From: Dromiciops gliroides
Lineage: Eukaryota > Chordata > Mammalia > Microbiotheria > Microbiotheriidae
Assembly: GCF_019393635.1 (NCBI RefSeq)
Contig: NC_057862.1
Coordinates: 700,913,825-700,977,824 of the forward strand
DNA: 64,000 bases
Reading direction: 5' to 3'
The notes beneath the pieces are model-generated. The model did not search any database. It was not told the origin of the DNA and saw nothing but the letters and a program-made list of their open reading frames with translations. Made by a program: the position numbers and the translations under genes. How positions within the stretch are numbered: position 1 is the first letter of the stretch; every line of letters starts with the position of its first letter. Shown in pieces: positions 47,029 to 58,830 of this stretch.

Positions 47029-47037
47029 AATTCTTAT

Positions 47038-47272
47038 CTATGAGGCAGCTCATAGCTCAGTGGATAGAGCACTGGGCCTGGAGTCAGGAAGACCTGAGTT
47101 CAAATCCAGTTTCAGACACTTCCTAGCTGTGTGACCCTAAGGAAGTTACTTAACTTCTGATTGTCTGACAAAATGGATCCTGGAGAAGGAAATGGCAAAG
47201 GACTCCAGTATCTTTGCCATGAAAACCTTAAATGGGGTTATGAAGGGACAGATGACTGAAACGACTGAACAA
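47038..47272 (+). mobile_element. MAR1-type SINE in the ZNF 3' region
   Basis: Head GAGGCAGCTCATAGCTCAGT; tail GAAACGACTGAACAACAA. Begins ten bases after the relic finger frame closes, so it would be in the transcript's 3'UTR. Confidence 0.92.
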
Positions 47273-47756
47273 CAAAAAAAGAAATCACCGACATGAATGA
47301 GTAAAGGCATTCGAATGGAATACAGAGACAGGAGAACATTCACTCTGGATAAAAGCTATAAATAGACTCCACGTGGGAAGGCCTTCAACCAGGGATCATC
47401 TCTGACTTTATATCTGTGGATTCATACCGGAAAAAGGCCTTATAAATACGCTCTGTGGGAACATGCCTCTCTCCAGACGCTGCTGAAGGGTTAATTTTTA
47501 TTTCTGAATGTAACAGAATGGTGAAATAAGGGGAAAAAATTAATGTCAACCTGCCAGGTTGCAAAACGGCCAAAAGGAGGCAAAAGAGTTGTTCATAAAC
47601 TGCAGGATTATGTGAAAGGAGACATCAGGATATTCTTGGAAACAGAATGTCTTCAGAATGAGGAAAAATATTTCTTTTTCTTTTTTTTCTCAAATGGGTT
47701 TAAATGCGTTTTATTTTAGACAACCTCCATGACATGTTTTTAAAAACAATGCCTCT

Positions 47757-47902
47757 GGGGCAGCTAGGGGGCGCAGTGGATAGAGCACCAGCCCTGGAGT
47801 CAGGAGGACCTGAGTTCAAATCCAGCCTCAGACACTTAACACGTACTAGCTGTGTGACCCTGGGCAAGTCACTTAACCCCAATTGCCTCACTAAAAAAAA
47901 AA
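47757..47902 (+). mobile_element. A-tailed CORE-SINE in the TPT1 pseudogene 3'UTR
   Basis: AACAATGCCTC before and ACCAATGCCTC after. Confidence 0.92.
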
Positions 47903-48081
47903 AACCAATGCCTCCACTCCAAATAAAATCAAGGTCAAAAATAGACGAATAAAGCTCAAGAAGACATCAGTCCGAGTTTGTCCAAGTCCTGGTGTTGTGT
48001 AGATGACAAAAAGCAGCAGGCAGTTAGGATGACAGTAATCAGCTGAATTTGTTACCATTTCTCCACTTCTAAACCACTCTT

Positions 48082-48247
48082 TTTTTTGTTGTTGTTTTTT
48101 GTTTTTTTTTAGTGAGGCAATTTGGGGTTAAGTGACTTGCCCAGGGTCACACAGCTAGTAAGTGTCAAGTGTCCGAGGCTGGACCTGAACTCAGGTACTC
48201 CTGACTCCAGGACCGGTGCTCCATTCACTGTGCCACCCAGCTGCCCC
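48082..48247 (-). mobile_element. A-tailed CORE-SINE in the TPT1 pseudogene coding end
   Basis: TAAACCACTCTT at 48070-48081 and 48248-48259. Confidence 0.94.
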
Positions 48248-48984
48248 TAAACCACTCTTAAAGAAAATCATCTATGGGGTCACACCATCCTCACCGAAGT
48301 CCAAGACAGCCCCCATGCCATCTGGATTCATGTTTTGCCTATGAAGAACTGGTAGTTTTTAAATGGGCAAGGATGTGTTTGCTTTGTTCTGCAGTCCCGG
48401 CCATAAAAGGTTTTACTCTATCTGGCTGGTGCTCTTCAAGTCTGCCTTTCACTGATGTGCTTTTTGTAGGATTCTTTTGTGCAGCTAGTTTCTTGCAGAG
48501 GATGGTTTATCACTATGTCACCTCCCGTGATGACAGTGGCACCTGTTCCTTCACCCTCAGGACTTCTGCAGAGGCGTTTCCACCAATGAGTGAATCGTCA
48601 ATGGTGCCCTCTGTCCTACTGCCCATCTTCCCCTCCCCCTCCAGGCACAGCCCGTTGGCGATCTCCCGGATCTTGTAAACGTCGGAGAACATCTCATCAA
48701 GGCTGATGAGGTCCCGGGAGATGTTCCTGGTGGTGGAGGGAGGGAGGCGGCGGCGGAGGCGCTGGACCCGGGAGCTGGGTGTGAGTGCGATGCGCTTGGG
48801 GGCGGGGAAAGGGGGGCGCGGGCGGAAAAGGCGCAGTCAGCTGCTCCCCAACCTCATATAGAGGGCACGAGGACAAATATTTCTGTCAATATTATGTCAA
48901 CTAGGGAACAGATGTTTAGTGAAGGGAAGAAATCGGAGTTGTTTGACAAAGGGCTTGAAAAGTGGGGACAATTTAGGGCAAAAA

Positions 48985-49285
48985 TTGGGGCAAATGTGTT
49001 TGGTCCTAAATTCGTCTCTTATCCCTAGATCCATTCTCCCCTCATTTGCTTATGGCATCACCCTTTATGTCTGTTCTTTTTGACCATATCTTGGTATACG
49101 GTGTAAGATGACGCTCTACTTTATGTCATGCTGTTTTCTTAGCAGTTTTGGTCAAATAATGAGTTTTTGTCCAAAAAGCTTGAATCTTTGGGTTTATCAC
49201 ATCTAGAATTACTGTGGTCATTTACTACAACATATCGTGTACCTAATCTATTCTACTGATCTACCACTCTGTTTCTAAGCCAGTA
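48985..49285 (-). mobile_element. L1 ORF2 fragment
   Basis: Reverse ORF2 mid-region (GTCAAATAATGAGTTTTTGTC), matched again at 50.5 kb. Confidence 0.75.
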
Positions 49286-51235
49286 CAGATAGTTTTGAGT
49301 TCAAATTCTATCCCTCCCTGCCTCCCTCTCCTATCTCCTCCCCGAGATGGCAAGCAATCAGATAGAGGTTGTACAGAAGCAGTTATGCAAAAAATTTCCA
49401 TATTAGTCATTTTGTGCAAGAAGAATCAAAAGAAAAACAACAAAAGCAAGTGAACAACAGCCTGCTTCAGTCTGTGTTCCATCAATATCAGTTCTTTCTT
49501 TGGAGGTGGATAGTCTGCTTCATCATGAGTCCTTTGGGACTGTCTTGGATCATTGTATTGCTGAGAATAGTTGTCATTCACTGTTCCTCATCCAACAATA
49601 TGGCTGTCTCTGTGCACAACGTTCTGGTTCTGCTCACTTCACAATACATCCTTTCATACCTGTCTTTCCAGGCCTTTCTTGTCATTTCTCATAACACAAT
49701 AATATTCCATCACCATCATATACCACCGCTTGTTTATTGATTTCCCAATTGCTGGGCATTCCTTTAATTTCCAATTCTTAGCCACCATAAAAAAAAGCTG
49801 CTAGAAATATTTTTATACAAATGGATCCTTTTCCCATTTTTTGGGATGTCTCTGGGATAAAGACCTACCAGTGGTATTGCTGGATCAAAGGGTATGCACA
49901 GTCCTGTAGCCCTTTGGGGATAGTTCCAAATTGCTCCCCAGAATGGCTGGGTCAACTTCACAACTCCAAAAGTACATGAGTGTCCCAGTTTTCCCACATT
50001 ACCTCCAACTTCCAGTATTTTCCTTTTTTTTCATATTAGTCACCCTGGGTGTGAAGTGGTACCTCAGAATTGTTTTAATTTGCATTTCCCTGACCAATAG
50101 TGATTTAAAGCATTTTTTCATATAAGATTGCTTTCTTTGTCTGAAAACTGCTTGTTAATATCTTTTGACCATTTGACTTGTATTTTTATAAATTTGACTC
50201 ATTTATATATTTAAGAAATGAGGCCTTTATTAGAAATACCTGTTGCAACCCTGCCCCAATTTTCTGCTTTCCTTATAATTTTGGTTTCATTGTTTTTGTT
50301 AATCTACTTTACATTTTGTTATGCTCTCTATGTCTTCTTTGGTCCTAAATGTTTCCCCTATCCTTAAATCTGACAGATAAAATATTCCATGCTCTCTTAA
50401 TTTGCTTATGGTATCACCTTTTATAGATGTTGGTCTGTAACTAGTTTCTGTCAAGCTGTTTTCCAGTTTTCCCAGAAATTTTTGTCAAATAGTGAGTTTT
50501 TGTCCCCAAAGCTTGGATCTTTTGGTTTATCAAGCACTACATTGCCAAGGTCATTTCCTACTATGTTCTGCGTACCTGATCTAGCCCACTGAGCTATCAC
50601 TCTATGTCTAAGCCAGTAGCAGATTGTTTTGATAATTACTGCTTTATCATAGTTTGAGATCTGGTACAGCTAGACCGCCTTCTTTTGCATTTTTCTCATT
50701 GATTCCCTTGATATGCTTGAGGTTGTTTATCCAGATGAATTTTGTTATTATTTTTTCTAGTTCTATAAAACAACTTTTAGGTAGTCTGATCGGTGTGGCA
50801 CGGAATAGGTAAATTAATTTAGGTAGAATTGTCATTTTTATTATATTAGTTCAGCCTATCCATGAGCAATTGGTATTTTTCCAATTATTTAGATCTGACT
50901 TTGTTTGTGTGAAAAGTGTTTTGTAATTGTGTGTTCACAGAGTTCCTGGGTTTTCTTGGCAGGTAGACTCCATAATATTTTATATTGTCTACAGTTACTT
51001 TAAATGGAATTTCTCTTTCTATCTTTTGCTGCTGAGCTTTGCTGGTCATGTATAGAAATGCTGATGATTTATGTGTATTTATTTTACATCCTGCAACTTT
51101 GCTAAAGTTGTTAATTATTTCAAGGAGTTTTTTAGTACTCTAGGATTCTCTAATTATTCCATCATATCATCTGCAAAGAGTGATAGTTTTGTTTCCTCCT
51201 GCCTATGCTAATTCCTTTGATTGCTTTTTCTGGAG
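49286..51235 (-). mobile_element. L1, 5'-truncated, about 1.95 kb
   Basis: From 3'UTR through the ORF2 C-terminus up to the post-RT region; includes the frame LPKLIYLFRATPIRLPKSCF. Many stops. Confidence 0.88.
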
Positions 51236-51582
51236 AAGACATTTCTTAAGAGAAGTGAGTTTAACTCATCCTGGTGAGAAGATCCATCAAAAAGAATTCT
51301 TGAGAGACCTTACTGGCCATCTTAAGAAAGCTGAATGGTGAGATTATTTAGAGTAGAAGAGAAGCCAGCAGTTCAAATGATGGATACATGATGACTGATT
51401 GATTGTGTCATCTTTTTCACTGCAATACGTTGCTGAAAAATTAACTGTTTTTGTATTGTTTGTTACCCTATGAAAAGACTTCATAGCCAGTAACATCAAT
51501 GCTTATTTAAGCCTGTGAGAATAACAGGTTTGATGTTGAGAGAGGGAGAGGAATAAGCAAATGAGCGTTAAGCAAGAGAGGA

Positions 51583-51722
51583 GGCAGCTAGGTGCCACAG
51601 TGGACAGAGTGCCAAGACTCAGCTTTGTGAGTTCAAATCTGACCTCAGACACTAGCTATGTGACCCTGGGAAAGTCACTTCACCTGGTTTGTCCCAGTTT
51701 CCTCATTTGCAAAATGAGCTTG
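51583..51722 (+). mobile_element. MAR1-type SINE, 5' part
   Basis: Head to CAAAATGAGC; its 3' part is found about 1 kb away at 52732-52835 (GGCAAACCACTCC to GACTGAACAACAA), so something was inserted within it. Confidence 0.8.
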
Positions 51723-52731
51723 AGAACAAAGACCATATCTGGACTCTTCTCAGAGCCCTAAGGGCAGCAAGTGAGTCTGGTTTTAGGCCCTACCTCCCAG
51801 CAGGGGCCGCCCAGCACACGAGGCTCTGAGGAGCCAAGGCTCCTGGGCCTTAGGCCAGAGCAGGGCCTGAAGAGGGGCCTGGGTTTGGAGGGAGTCAGGC
51901 CGGGCTGGGAGTTCGCCTCGAGGTGCTGAGGTGATCCCCACATGACTTGGACTCAAGCCGGGACTTGAGTTTTGTTTTGTTTTGTTTTTGTCTTTTTTTT
52001 GCGGGGCAATGGGGGTTAAGTGACTTGCCCAGGGTCACACAGCTAGTAAGTGTCAAGGGTCTGAGGCCAGATTTGAACTCAGGTCCTCCTGAATCCAGGG
52101 CTGGTGCTTTATCCACTTCGCCAAACAGCTGCCCTGGTTTGTTTAGTTTTGTTTTTGACAGGTTATGTTTACACAAGCACTGTTTAGTGGGGAATGGGGA
52201 CGGTCTTACTCCAGCATAGGGTTGGGGCCTGAGACTGAAATCTGATTGGTCAGTAAACAGAGCAATCTGATTGGTCAAGCCCCGATTCAGGTTTTCTTTC
52301 TTGAAGAGCTATGTAGTTAACACAGCATTGTTCTAAGGAGGAGCCAACACTGTTGCCTATAATAGGTTATGGCTTGCTATCATAGTTTGTAAAATCTGAT
52401 TGGTCAACTGGTACCAGTTACTAGCACTGTGATTGGTCCACTTGGTCCAATCGGATTGGTTGTTATTGTCATGCAACATGTTGATAGGGGGAAAGTATGT
52501 AAATGAGGAATTGTAAAATGCTGTAATGTAATTGGTCAGAGGGGAACCCTTGAGAGATATAAATAGAGGTGAGGGACCTTACTTCAGTGCCCTCTTAGCA
52601 ACATTCAGAAGAATGCCCATCTTAGAGAAGATGAAAAAAGAAGCCTTCACCCACAAAGTGTTGCCTGCTTGGATTCTTTGAATGGCTACACTAGAGCTGC
52701 ACAACACTGAGTGGTTAGCCACATTTCTAAC
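51723..52731 (+). mobile_element. Putative LTR (LTR-C) inside the MAR1 SINE
   Basis: The inserted block ends TTCTAACA and starts near TTGAGAAC, an imperfect inverted pair. It carries six ATTGGT motifs (52244 to 52537), TATAAATA at 52558-52565, and about 170 bases after it, an LTR-like U3-R-U5 order. AATAAA was not found. One SINE lies in its 5' half. Confidence 0.55.
51970..52136 (-). mobile_element. A-tailed CORE-SINE inside LTR-C
   Basis: Complete reverse unit with a TTTTG-rich tail. Confidence 0.9.
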
Positions 52732-52835
52732 AAGGAATTGGCAAACCACTCCAATAATTCTGCCAAGAAAACCCCAAATGGGGTCACAAAATTAGACATG
52801 AATGAAAGGACTGAACAACAAACTAAACAAAGAAA
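52732..52835 (+). mobile_element. MAR1-type SINE, 3' part
   Basis: Completes the unit whose head is at 51583. Confidence 0.8.
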
Positions 52836-52909
52836 AGCAAGACAGGCATGACAACCACACCTAAGTAAGTTGTGGGGAGCATCCTCCTAAGAACCAATTA
52901 CATTTACCT

Positions 52910-53372
52910 ATATATTTTGTTGTTGTTTGTCCTTCATTCTCTTCTTTTTTTTTTTTTTTAGTGAGGCAATTGGGGTTAAGTGACTTGCCCAGGGTCACAC
53001 AGCTAGTAAGTGTTAAGTGTCTGAGGCCGGATTTGAACTCAGGTACTCCTGACTCCAGGGCTGGTGCTCTATCCACTGTGCCACCTAGCTGCCCCACCTG
53101 TCCTTCATTCTCAAAGAGGACCATGACAAATGTCATGACTTGCAATGAACTGGATTGAAGTGAGGGAGGGCTGTGCAAGGTCACCAGCCTCACTCTCTCC
53201 TCCAGAGACTTCTGAGTCCAGTGGCAAGATATACATCAGGACTGGAGACAGCCTGGATGTTTAAGGCAGTTGGGGTGAAATGACTTGCCCAGGGTCACAC
53301 AGCTAGTAAGTGTCTGAGGTCAGGTCTTCATGACTCCAGGGCCAGTACTTTACCACCTAGCTGCCCCCCACG
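52910..53372 (-). mobile_element. Long CORE-SINE variant, split
   Basis: Tail start at GTTGTTTGTCCTTCATTCTC, body from AAAGAGGACCATGAC to the head near 53370; a short SINE lies between. Confidence 0.88.
52941..53094 (-). mobile_element. A-tailed CORE-SINE nested in the long SINE
   Basis: TGTCCTTCATTCTC on both sides (52927-52940 and 53098-53111). Confidence 0.94.
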
Positions 53373-53489
53373 CGGATGTATATATAAACAAATCCATACA
53401 TAATAATTCACATTGTGTGTGGACATATGCATATCTATATACACTTCAAATACTGGCTTTTTAAACTTGACATTAACTCATGTAATGAT

Positions 53490-54345
53490 TGCACATATAA
53501 CCTTTTTAAATTCTTACCTTTTTAGGGGGGAGCCAGGGGAGGAAGGGCAGGAATTTGGAATTCAATTTTTTTTAATTCAAATTTTTTTTTTAAATGAATG
53601 CTTAATACCACTACTAAGTCTATATCCTGAAGAGATTTAAAGGGAAGAGGCCCATATGTATACAAATATTTCTAGCAGCTCTTTTTGCAGTGGCAAAGAA
53701 TTAGAAATTGAGGGGATGGGCCCATCAATTGGGGAATGGCTGAACAAGCTGTGTATATGAATGGGATGGAATACTATTGTGCTGTAAGAAATGATGAGCA
53801 GGAGGAGTTCAGAGAAACCTGGAAAGACTTACGAGAACTCATGTTGAGTGAAGTGAGCAGAACCAGAAGAACACAGTATAGAGTATCAACAACATTGTGT
53901 GATGATCAGTTGTGAGACTTAGTTCTCAGCAATACAATGATGCAAGACAATTCTAGAACACTCATGATGGAAAATGCTCTCCACATCCAGAAAAAAGAAC
54001 TCTGGAGTCTGAATGAAGATCAAAGCAGACTATTTTCACTTTATTTGTTGTTATTTTTTCTTTCTTTCGGTTTTTCCCTTTTATTCGGATTCCTTTACAA
54101 CATTACTAATATGGAAATATATACATATATAAAACCTATATCTGATTGCTTGCTGTCTTGGGGAGGGGGGAAGGGAGAGACAGAAAAATTTGGAACTCAA
54201 AATCTTACAAAAATTAATGTTGAAAATAATCTTTACATGTAATTGGAAAATAAAATGCTACCAAGAAAAAATAAAAAAATGCTTAAAATTGTCTTTACAT
54301 GTAATTGGAAAAAATGAAATACTATTTTTAAAAATGCAATTTTAA
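53490..54345 (+). mobile_element. L1 3' end interrupted by another L1 3' end
   Basis: Outer copy 53490-53597 and about 54285-54345; inner copy 53600-54283 with ORF2 tail (GEWLNKLC-like, EQEEFRETWKDLREL) and 3'UTR. ATGCTTAA words at both joins suggest the inner duplication. Confidence 0.8.
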
Positions 54346-54371
54346 AAAACTTAAGTTATTTTGTTTGCTTG

Positions 54372-54448
54372 GTTTTTTGTGGGGCAATGAGGGTTAAGTG
54401 AGGATTAAGGTCCTCCTGAACCCAGGGCCTGTGCCACCTAACTGCCCC
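54372..54448 (-). mobile_element. CORE-SINE with internal deletion
   Basis: Tail and head present, core removed. Confidence 0.85.
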
Positions 54449-54461
54449 TAATAAGTTTTAA

Positions 54462-54595
54462 GCCATTTTTTTTTCGGGGCAATGAGGGTTAAGTGACCTG
54501 CCCAGGGTCACACAGCTAGTAAGTGTCAAGTGTCTGAGGCTGGATTTGAACTCAGGTACTCCTGAATCCAGGGCCTGTGCTTTATCCACTGTGCC
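54462..54595 (-). mobile_element. A-tailed CORE-SINE with 13-bp duplication
   Basis: TAATAAGTTTTAA at 54449-54461 and 54596-54608; directly beside the deleted copy. Confidence 0.92.
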
Positions 54596-54619
54596 CTAAT
54601 AAGTTTTAATTAATGTGTT

Positions 54620-55590
54620 TTGTTTTTTATATCACCCTCATATCTCCTAGCATCCCTCCTCTTCCTCTTTCTGAAGAGCCATCTCCTATAACAAACAGTA
54701 TTTAAAAAGAAACAAGAAAAAAATCAGCACACCTGATCAGTACTTTGAAAAAGTTCTAAAATGTATGCAAGATGTAACAACTTATACCATTACAATAAAC
54801 ATAGGCAGTTTCGGTTTTGCCTTGGCTTACCCCTACTACATAGCACAATACTTCCAGTGTATTAGACCCTTATGAAATGTTTACTGAAGTTAATTGAATT
54901 GAATTAATCTAGTTTCAGTTTCTGGAAGAAGAGGTTCAGCTAAGCCGGTGAGTTATGGACTTTTTTTTCAGCTCTTCCTAGATCAGGGTTTCCTGCATTG
55001 GGAAGATGGGTCCAAGGAGATGTGGGACAGGGACGACCAAACTGACCACTAGCGTTTGCTGCTCAACCTTTAAGTTGTATTAAAGAAAAATCTCTTTTCT
55101 CTTCTGCCCACTTCCTCACCCCACTCTGAAAGACAAAAGAAAACAAAACCTTGTCACGAGTACATCCAGACAAGCACCACAAATACCCACACTGGCCTCT
55201 CTTAGGAAAGGGAGTGTGTTCCACCAGGAGTCTTCAGAATAAAGCTTGGCATTGCATCAGTGAATTTGGACATCTTTCAAAAGTTTTTGTCTTTACAATA
55301 TTGTTGTGATTGCACTAAACATCTGCTGGTTTTACCTAATACACATTCTTCTGGTTCCTCTCCAACTGTCCCTTTCATCATTTCTTGCAGCTCTACAGTC
55401 TTTCGTTATCTTGTCCAGTCATTCTCTGTGCTCTGCCCCAAGGGAACTGACCAGTGGTGCTGCCCCATTGGTCAATAAATGAATGAATTTTAAAATGGAT
55501 TAAATGCTTGCTCTGTGACAAGACTGCTCAGCACTGCAGACATTCACTGCCCTCCAAGAGCTGGCTCATCTTGGGAAGGCTTCAGCTGTC
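54620..55590. other. Stretch with a very old L1-like remnant
   Basis: Words such as CATCATTTCTTGCAGC near 55380 recall a reverse L1 3' end. No exon recognised. Confidence 0.35.
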
Positions 55591-56110
55591 AAATGGAAAA
55601 GTCCCATGAGCCCAAAGGAGCAAAGCAGAACGTCATGCTCTTTCACCATAGAAATCTTCGAGAAAGAGAAACCGAGACACAAATTCCAAGCATGATCAAT
55701 TTATTAGCTAGGCCAGCAATTGCCAATAGAGAATAGAGTGAGATCCCAAGTCTCTCCACGGCCAGGGGTACTTCTGACAATCAGGGCGGCTACAAAAGGT
55801 CCAGTGATGAAGACTGTGATTAGTATATGAGGAAGTGTCAAGGAGACTACAATTGGCTTCATCCCACTGACTCACCAGAGTGGCTCTTCACAATCTATAG
55901 CAGTGGGAAATATCCACCAGGGCTGTCTGGTGCTCCGTTCCCTTACAGTCCCTGCTGTAGCCCAGAGGAGCAGGCAAGTTAAACTCTCACAGACTCAGCT
56001 GCAGCTCAGGCCTGTACAGGCCTTATATAATCCAATCTCAATCTAGTCCCGGAGCACTCATTCCAGTGATTAGATGGAATTCCCAATCATGAATCAATGA
56101 TATAAAATGA
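55590..56110 (-). mobile_element. Putative LTR (LTR-F)
   Basis: Minus-strand TATA box (TTATATAAGG, 56021-56030) about 320 bases upstream of a minus-strand AATAAA (55705-55700). Ends not defined; the CCAAT repeats to its right lie where a U3 would be. Confidence 0.35.
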
Positions 56111-56371
56111 AGTGAGGTTCAATGTTCCATTTTACAGCTTTCATGTCATTTCTGTCACTCAAACGATTTTCCTTTCTGATGCTGAATCATTTGGCAGGGC
56201 CAAGGTCTTTGAGAAGCTGTGGCTGTCGAACAGGGAGTGACTAAACTGGCCAATGATTCTGGCCACTCCCAACACCTCTGATCGATGGCACTGAGCAGTC
56301 TCCAAATACTGAATGACGAGCTGACCATTCCAAATAACATTGACCAATGGCTTTGCCCAGGACACATAAGC

Positions 56372-56585
56372 TGGGGTAGTTAGGTAGTCCAGTATACAGA
56401 GTCAGGAAGACCTGAGTTCAAATCTGGTCCCAGACCTTGACTAGCTATGTGACCTTGGGCAAATCATTTTACTTCTATTTGCCTCAGTTTCCTCAGCTGT
56501 AAATGGGGATAATGACAGCATCTATTTCAAAAGGTCGTTTTGAGGATCAAATAAGATGGTGCTATGTCTATGTTTCACCCCTGTC
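56372..56585 (+). mobile_element. MIR/THER-type CORE-SINE
   Basis: GCCTCAGTTTCCTCAGCTG and GGGGATAATGACAGCATC near its 3' end. Confidence 0.8.
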
Positions 56586-56790
56586 TTCCCCTGAGTAGGG
56601 TTAAAGACACATTGTTTTTCCCAGTACAAACTGACCAGTGTCACTCACCAGTCTTGGCTGTGTTCTCCAGTGTCACTGACTGGTCCCAATAATCCTGCTC
56701 CATGATGACAACCAACAGAAGTGACCAGACCCAGCCCTGTTCACCAATGGCACCAAGCAATCCAAAAATGTTGAAAGATAATTTAAAAAA

Positions 56791-56937
56791 AGTTTTTCTT
56801 TTAGTGAGGCAATTGGGGTTACGTGACTTGCCCAGGGTCACACAGCTAGTAAGTGTTAAGCGTCTGAGGCCGCATTTGAACTCAGGTACTCCTGAATCCA
56901 GAGCCAGTGCTCTATCCACTGCGCCATCTAGCTGCCC
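56791..56937 (-). mobile_element. A-tailed CORE-SINE
   Basis: AAAGATAATTT precedes and follows it. Confidence 0.9.
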
Positions 56938-56985
56938 GAAAGATAATTTTTTAAAGAGCTAAAAGTAGTCTATTAAGAGTTGACA

Positions 56986-57131
56986 GAGGGGCAGCGAGGT
57001 GGAGCAGTGGATAAAGAAAGCACCGGCCCTGGATTCCGGAGGACCTGACCTCAAATCCAGCCTCAGACACTTGATACTTACTAGCTGTGTGACCTTATGC
57101 AAGTCACTTAACCCTCACTGCCCCGCAAAAA
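56986..57131 (+). mobile_element. A-tailed CORE-SINE
   Basis: AGAGTTGACA precedes and follows it; four extra bases (AAAG) in the head. Confidence 0.92.
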
Positions 57132-57929
57132 AAAGAGTTGACACAACTAATTCCATTTTGTTTTGTATTGGTCTCCCCCCCCCCCATGTGATGTTTCAGC
57201 AGACGCTTCAGGAAGAGCTTAAAGTAAAATGTCTCCCTTCCTCCTAATAATCATTTTACCAAAGGGTTCTAGATGACTTTGATCAAAGTCCTTTTTATCC
57301 CCCCTAAAGCGCTGCTAGACCCTGAACAATGCTTATTGACTAACTCACGGACAAAGATGGCTTGGGTCTGGGGAGTGGCTGATCCTAGTTTCCTTCCTCA
57401 CAATGTAAGCATCTTCTTTCCTTTCTGAGCTGCTCTAGGACACACCAGGTCCCGGCAGAATGATTCCACACTGGTGATGGGGGGTGCGCCCCGCTCTCAG
57501 CACTGGGAAACTGCACTCGACCTGTCGGTTTCGTTTGCCGGCTTCTGTGGGCACTGGCTAGCAAAGGCTTGAGAGTTTTTGCAACACAACGCTGCCCAAT
57601 GGCGTTGTCCGGTCCGTACAAACTGGACAATGTCACCTGTCCTAACAATGAGACCAATCAAAACAGACCCGTCAAGACAACACTGACCAGACCCAACAAT
57701 GCCGACCGACCCATGCGCAGGAGCAGTCCCCAAACACTGAATAATGGAACAGACCACTCCAAACAACACTGACCAACGGCATTATCCGATACACCCAAAC
57801 TGACCCCAGGGAACTTACTTACCCAGTCCAACAATGCCAACCAGTGGGCCGTCCGTCCCATCAGCACTGACCAATGGTGTCTCCCGCTACTAACATCTCT
57901 GACCAATGGGACTGAACAGTCAGAGACCG

Positions 57930-58830
57930 GACAGCTTAATCCGTCCTTCCCCCTTCTTGGCGCCCAGGCCGGCCCGTCCTCCCCTCTCCCAGGAGCACAT
58001 GGGCCGGTCCAACCTCCCTGCCTCCCTTCCCCCATGCCAACCCCGCCCCAGGATGCTCCATTGGTTGCCGCTGGTGTCCGTCAAGGGCGCAAACAAAGCC
58101 CGTCCACGGTCCCCATGGAAACGGCGAGGGACGCCAACCACGCGGACAACGAGGGCGAGCCGACTGTGTGCTGCCTACCTAGGACAGGCTCCTCGTTGTA
58201 GTCGCAGGTCCGGGCCCGCGGGGACAAGGCGGGCAGGGGCCGCTCCTAGACCTCAGTGCCGGCTCCCTGAGGTCGCCTGCGGGAGGCTGCGAGCCACGCC
58301 CGGGACAGGACCTGGCTGGGAGGGCTGCAGGGTGGAGTCGAGGGGAGCGAGCCGCCGCCCATTGGCTAGAGGAGGTGCCGTTCCCGGTCATCTGGGGACC
58401 TGCCCGTGCCTTGTCACCATGGAGATGGGGGCGGGCCAGCGTGGAGGGTTCTCGAGCATTAGAAAGCGGGCCGCGCGGCGGCGGGAGAGGCAGCGTGAGG
58501 ACCGGCGGCCGGTCAGCGTCGGCTCCTATTTGCTGCCGGGGACGCCAGGCCGGAAGGAGGGATGCCTCTCGTCGCCGTAGGGACAGGCTGGGCGGGCCCA
58601 GAGGGCGGGGCGGCCTCCGGTGACCCCGCCTCCTTTCCGGACCTGCTCCTGTCTGCGCCCCGACGCCAGGAGCTTTCCTAAAGCGCCTCCTGCTGGCCAG
58701 GCAGGGCTCGAGCAGCGTTCGAGAAGGGGAACCGAGGAAAAAGTCCCTGGCCTCCAAGAGTCGCTTGAGCCGGCTGGGGCAGGTGGTGCGCGCAGCCCGT
58801 CTGGCCGCGCGTTCCTTGTCGGGTCGTTCT
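57930..58830. promoter_or_regulatory. Orphan CpG island with RFX-like X-boxes and inverted CCAAT boxes
   Basis: Strongly CG-rich, with inverted CCAAT boxes at 58060-58064 and near 58361. Two X-box-like palindromes lie at 58109-58122 (GTCCCCATGGAAAC) and 58413-58426 (GTCACCATGGAGAT). No coding exon was recognised on either side within the window, so it may start a gene beyond 64 kb or a non-coding transcript. Long frames through it in both directions look compositional. Confidence 0.6.

Larger units (their letters stand above)
47676..48868 (-). pseudogene. TPT1P: Processed pseudogene of TPT1 (translationally controlled tumour protein)
   Basis: Intronless minus-strand copy of TPT1 mRNA. Conserved stretches are [37 protein letters not shown] and, after frameshifts, KNYQFFIGK and MIFF. 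The start codon is AGG (48728-48726), several stops and frameshifts follow, and the tyrosine before MIFF is TAG. The 5' end shows the terminal oligopyrimidine start CTTTTCCGCC at 48830. The 3' end shows AATAAA (47716-47711) and a poly A tract (poly T on the plus strand, 47676-47690). It is flanked by imperfect 16-bp target-site duplications, 47660-47675 and 48869-48884. Two SINEs have since landed in it (47757-47902 and 48082-48247), each with its own duplication. L1-mediated retrocopy, not expected to be translated. Confidence 0.93.
56200..57925. repeat. Degenerate ACTGACCAATGG minisatellite in three blocks
   Basis: Blocks 56200-56365, 56630-56775 and 57590-57925, with units of roughly 30-37 bases starting ACTGACCAATGG or close variants. 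Intervals contain SINEs and, at 57140-57590, unassigned sequence. Confidence 0.7.
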
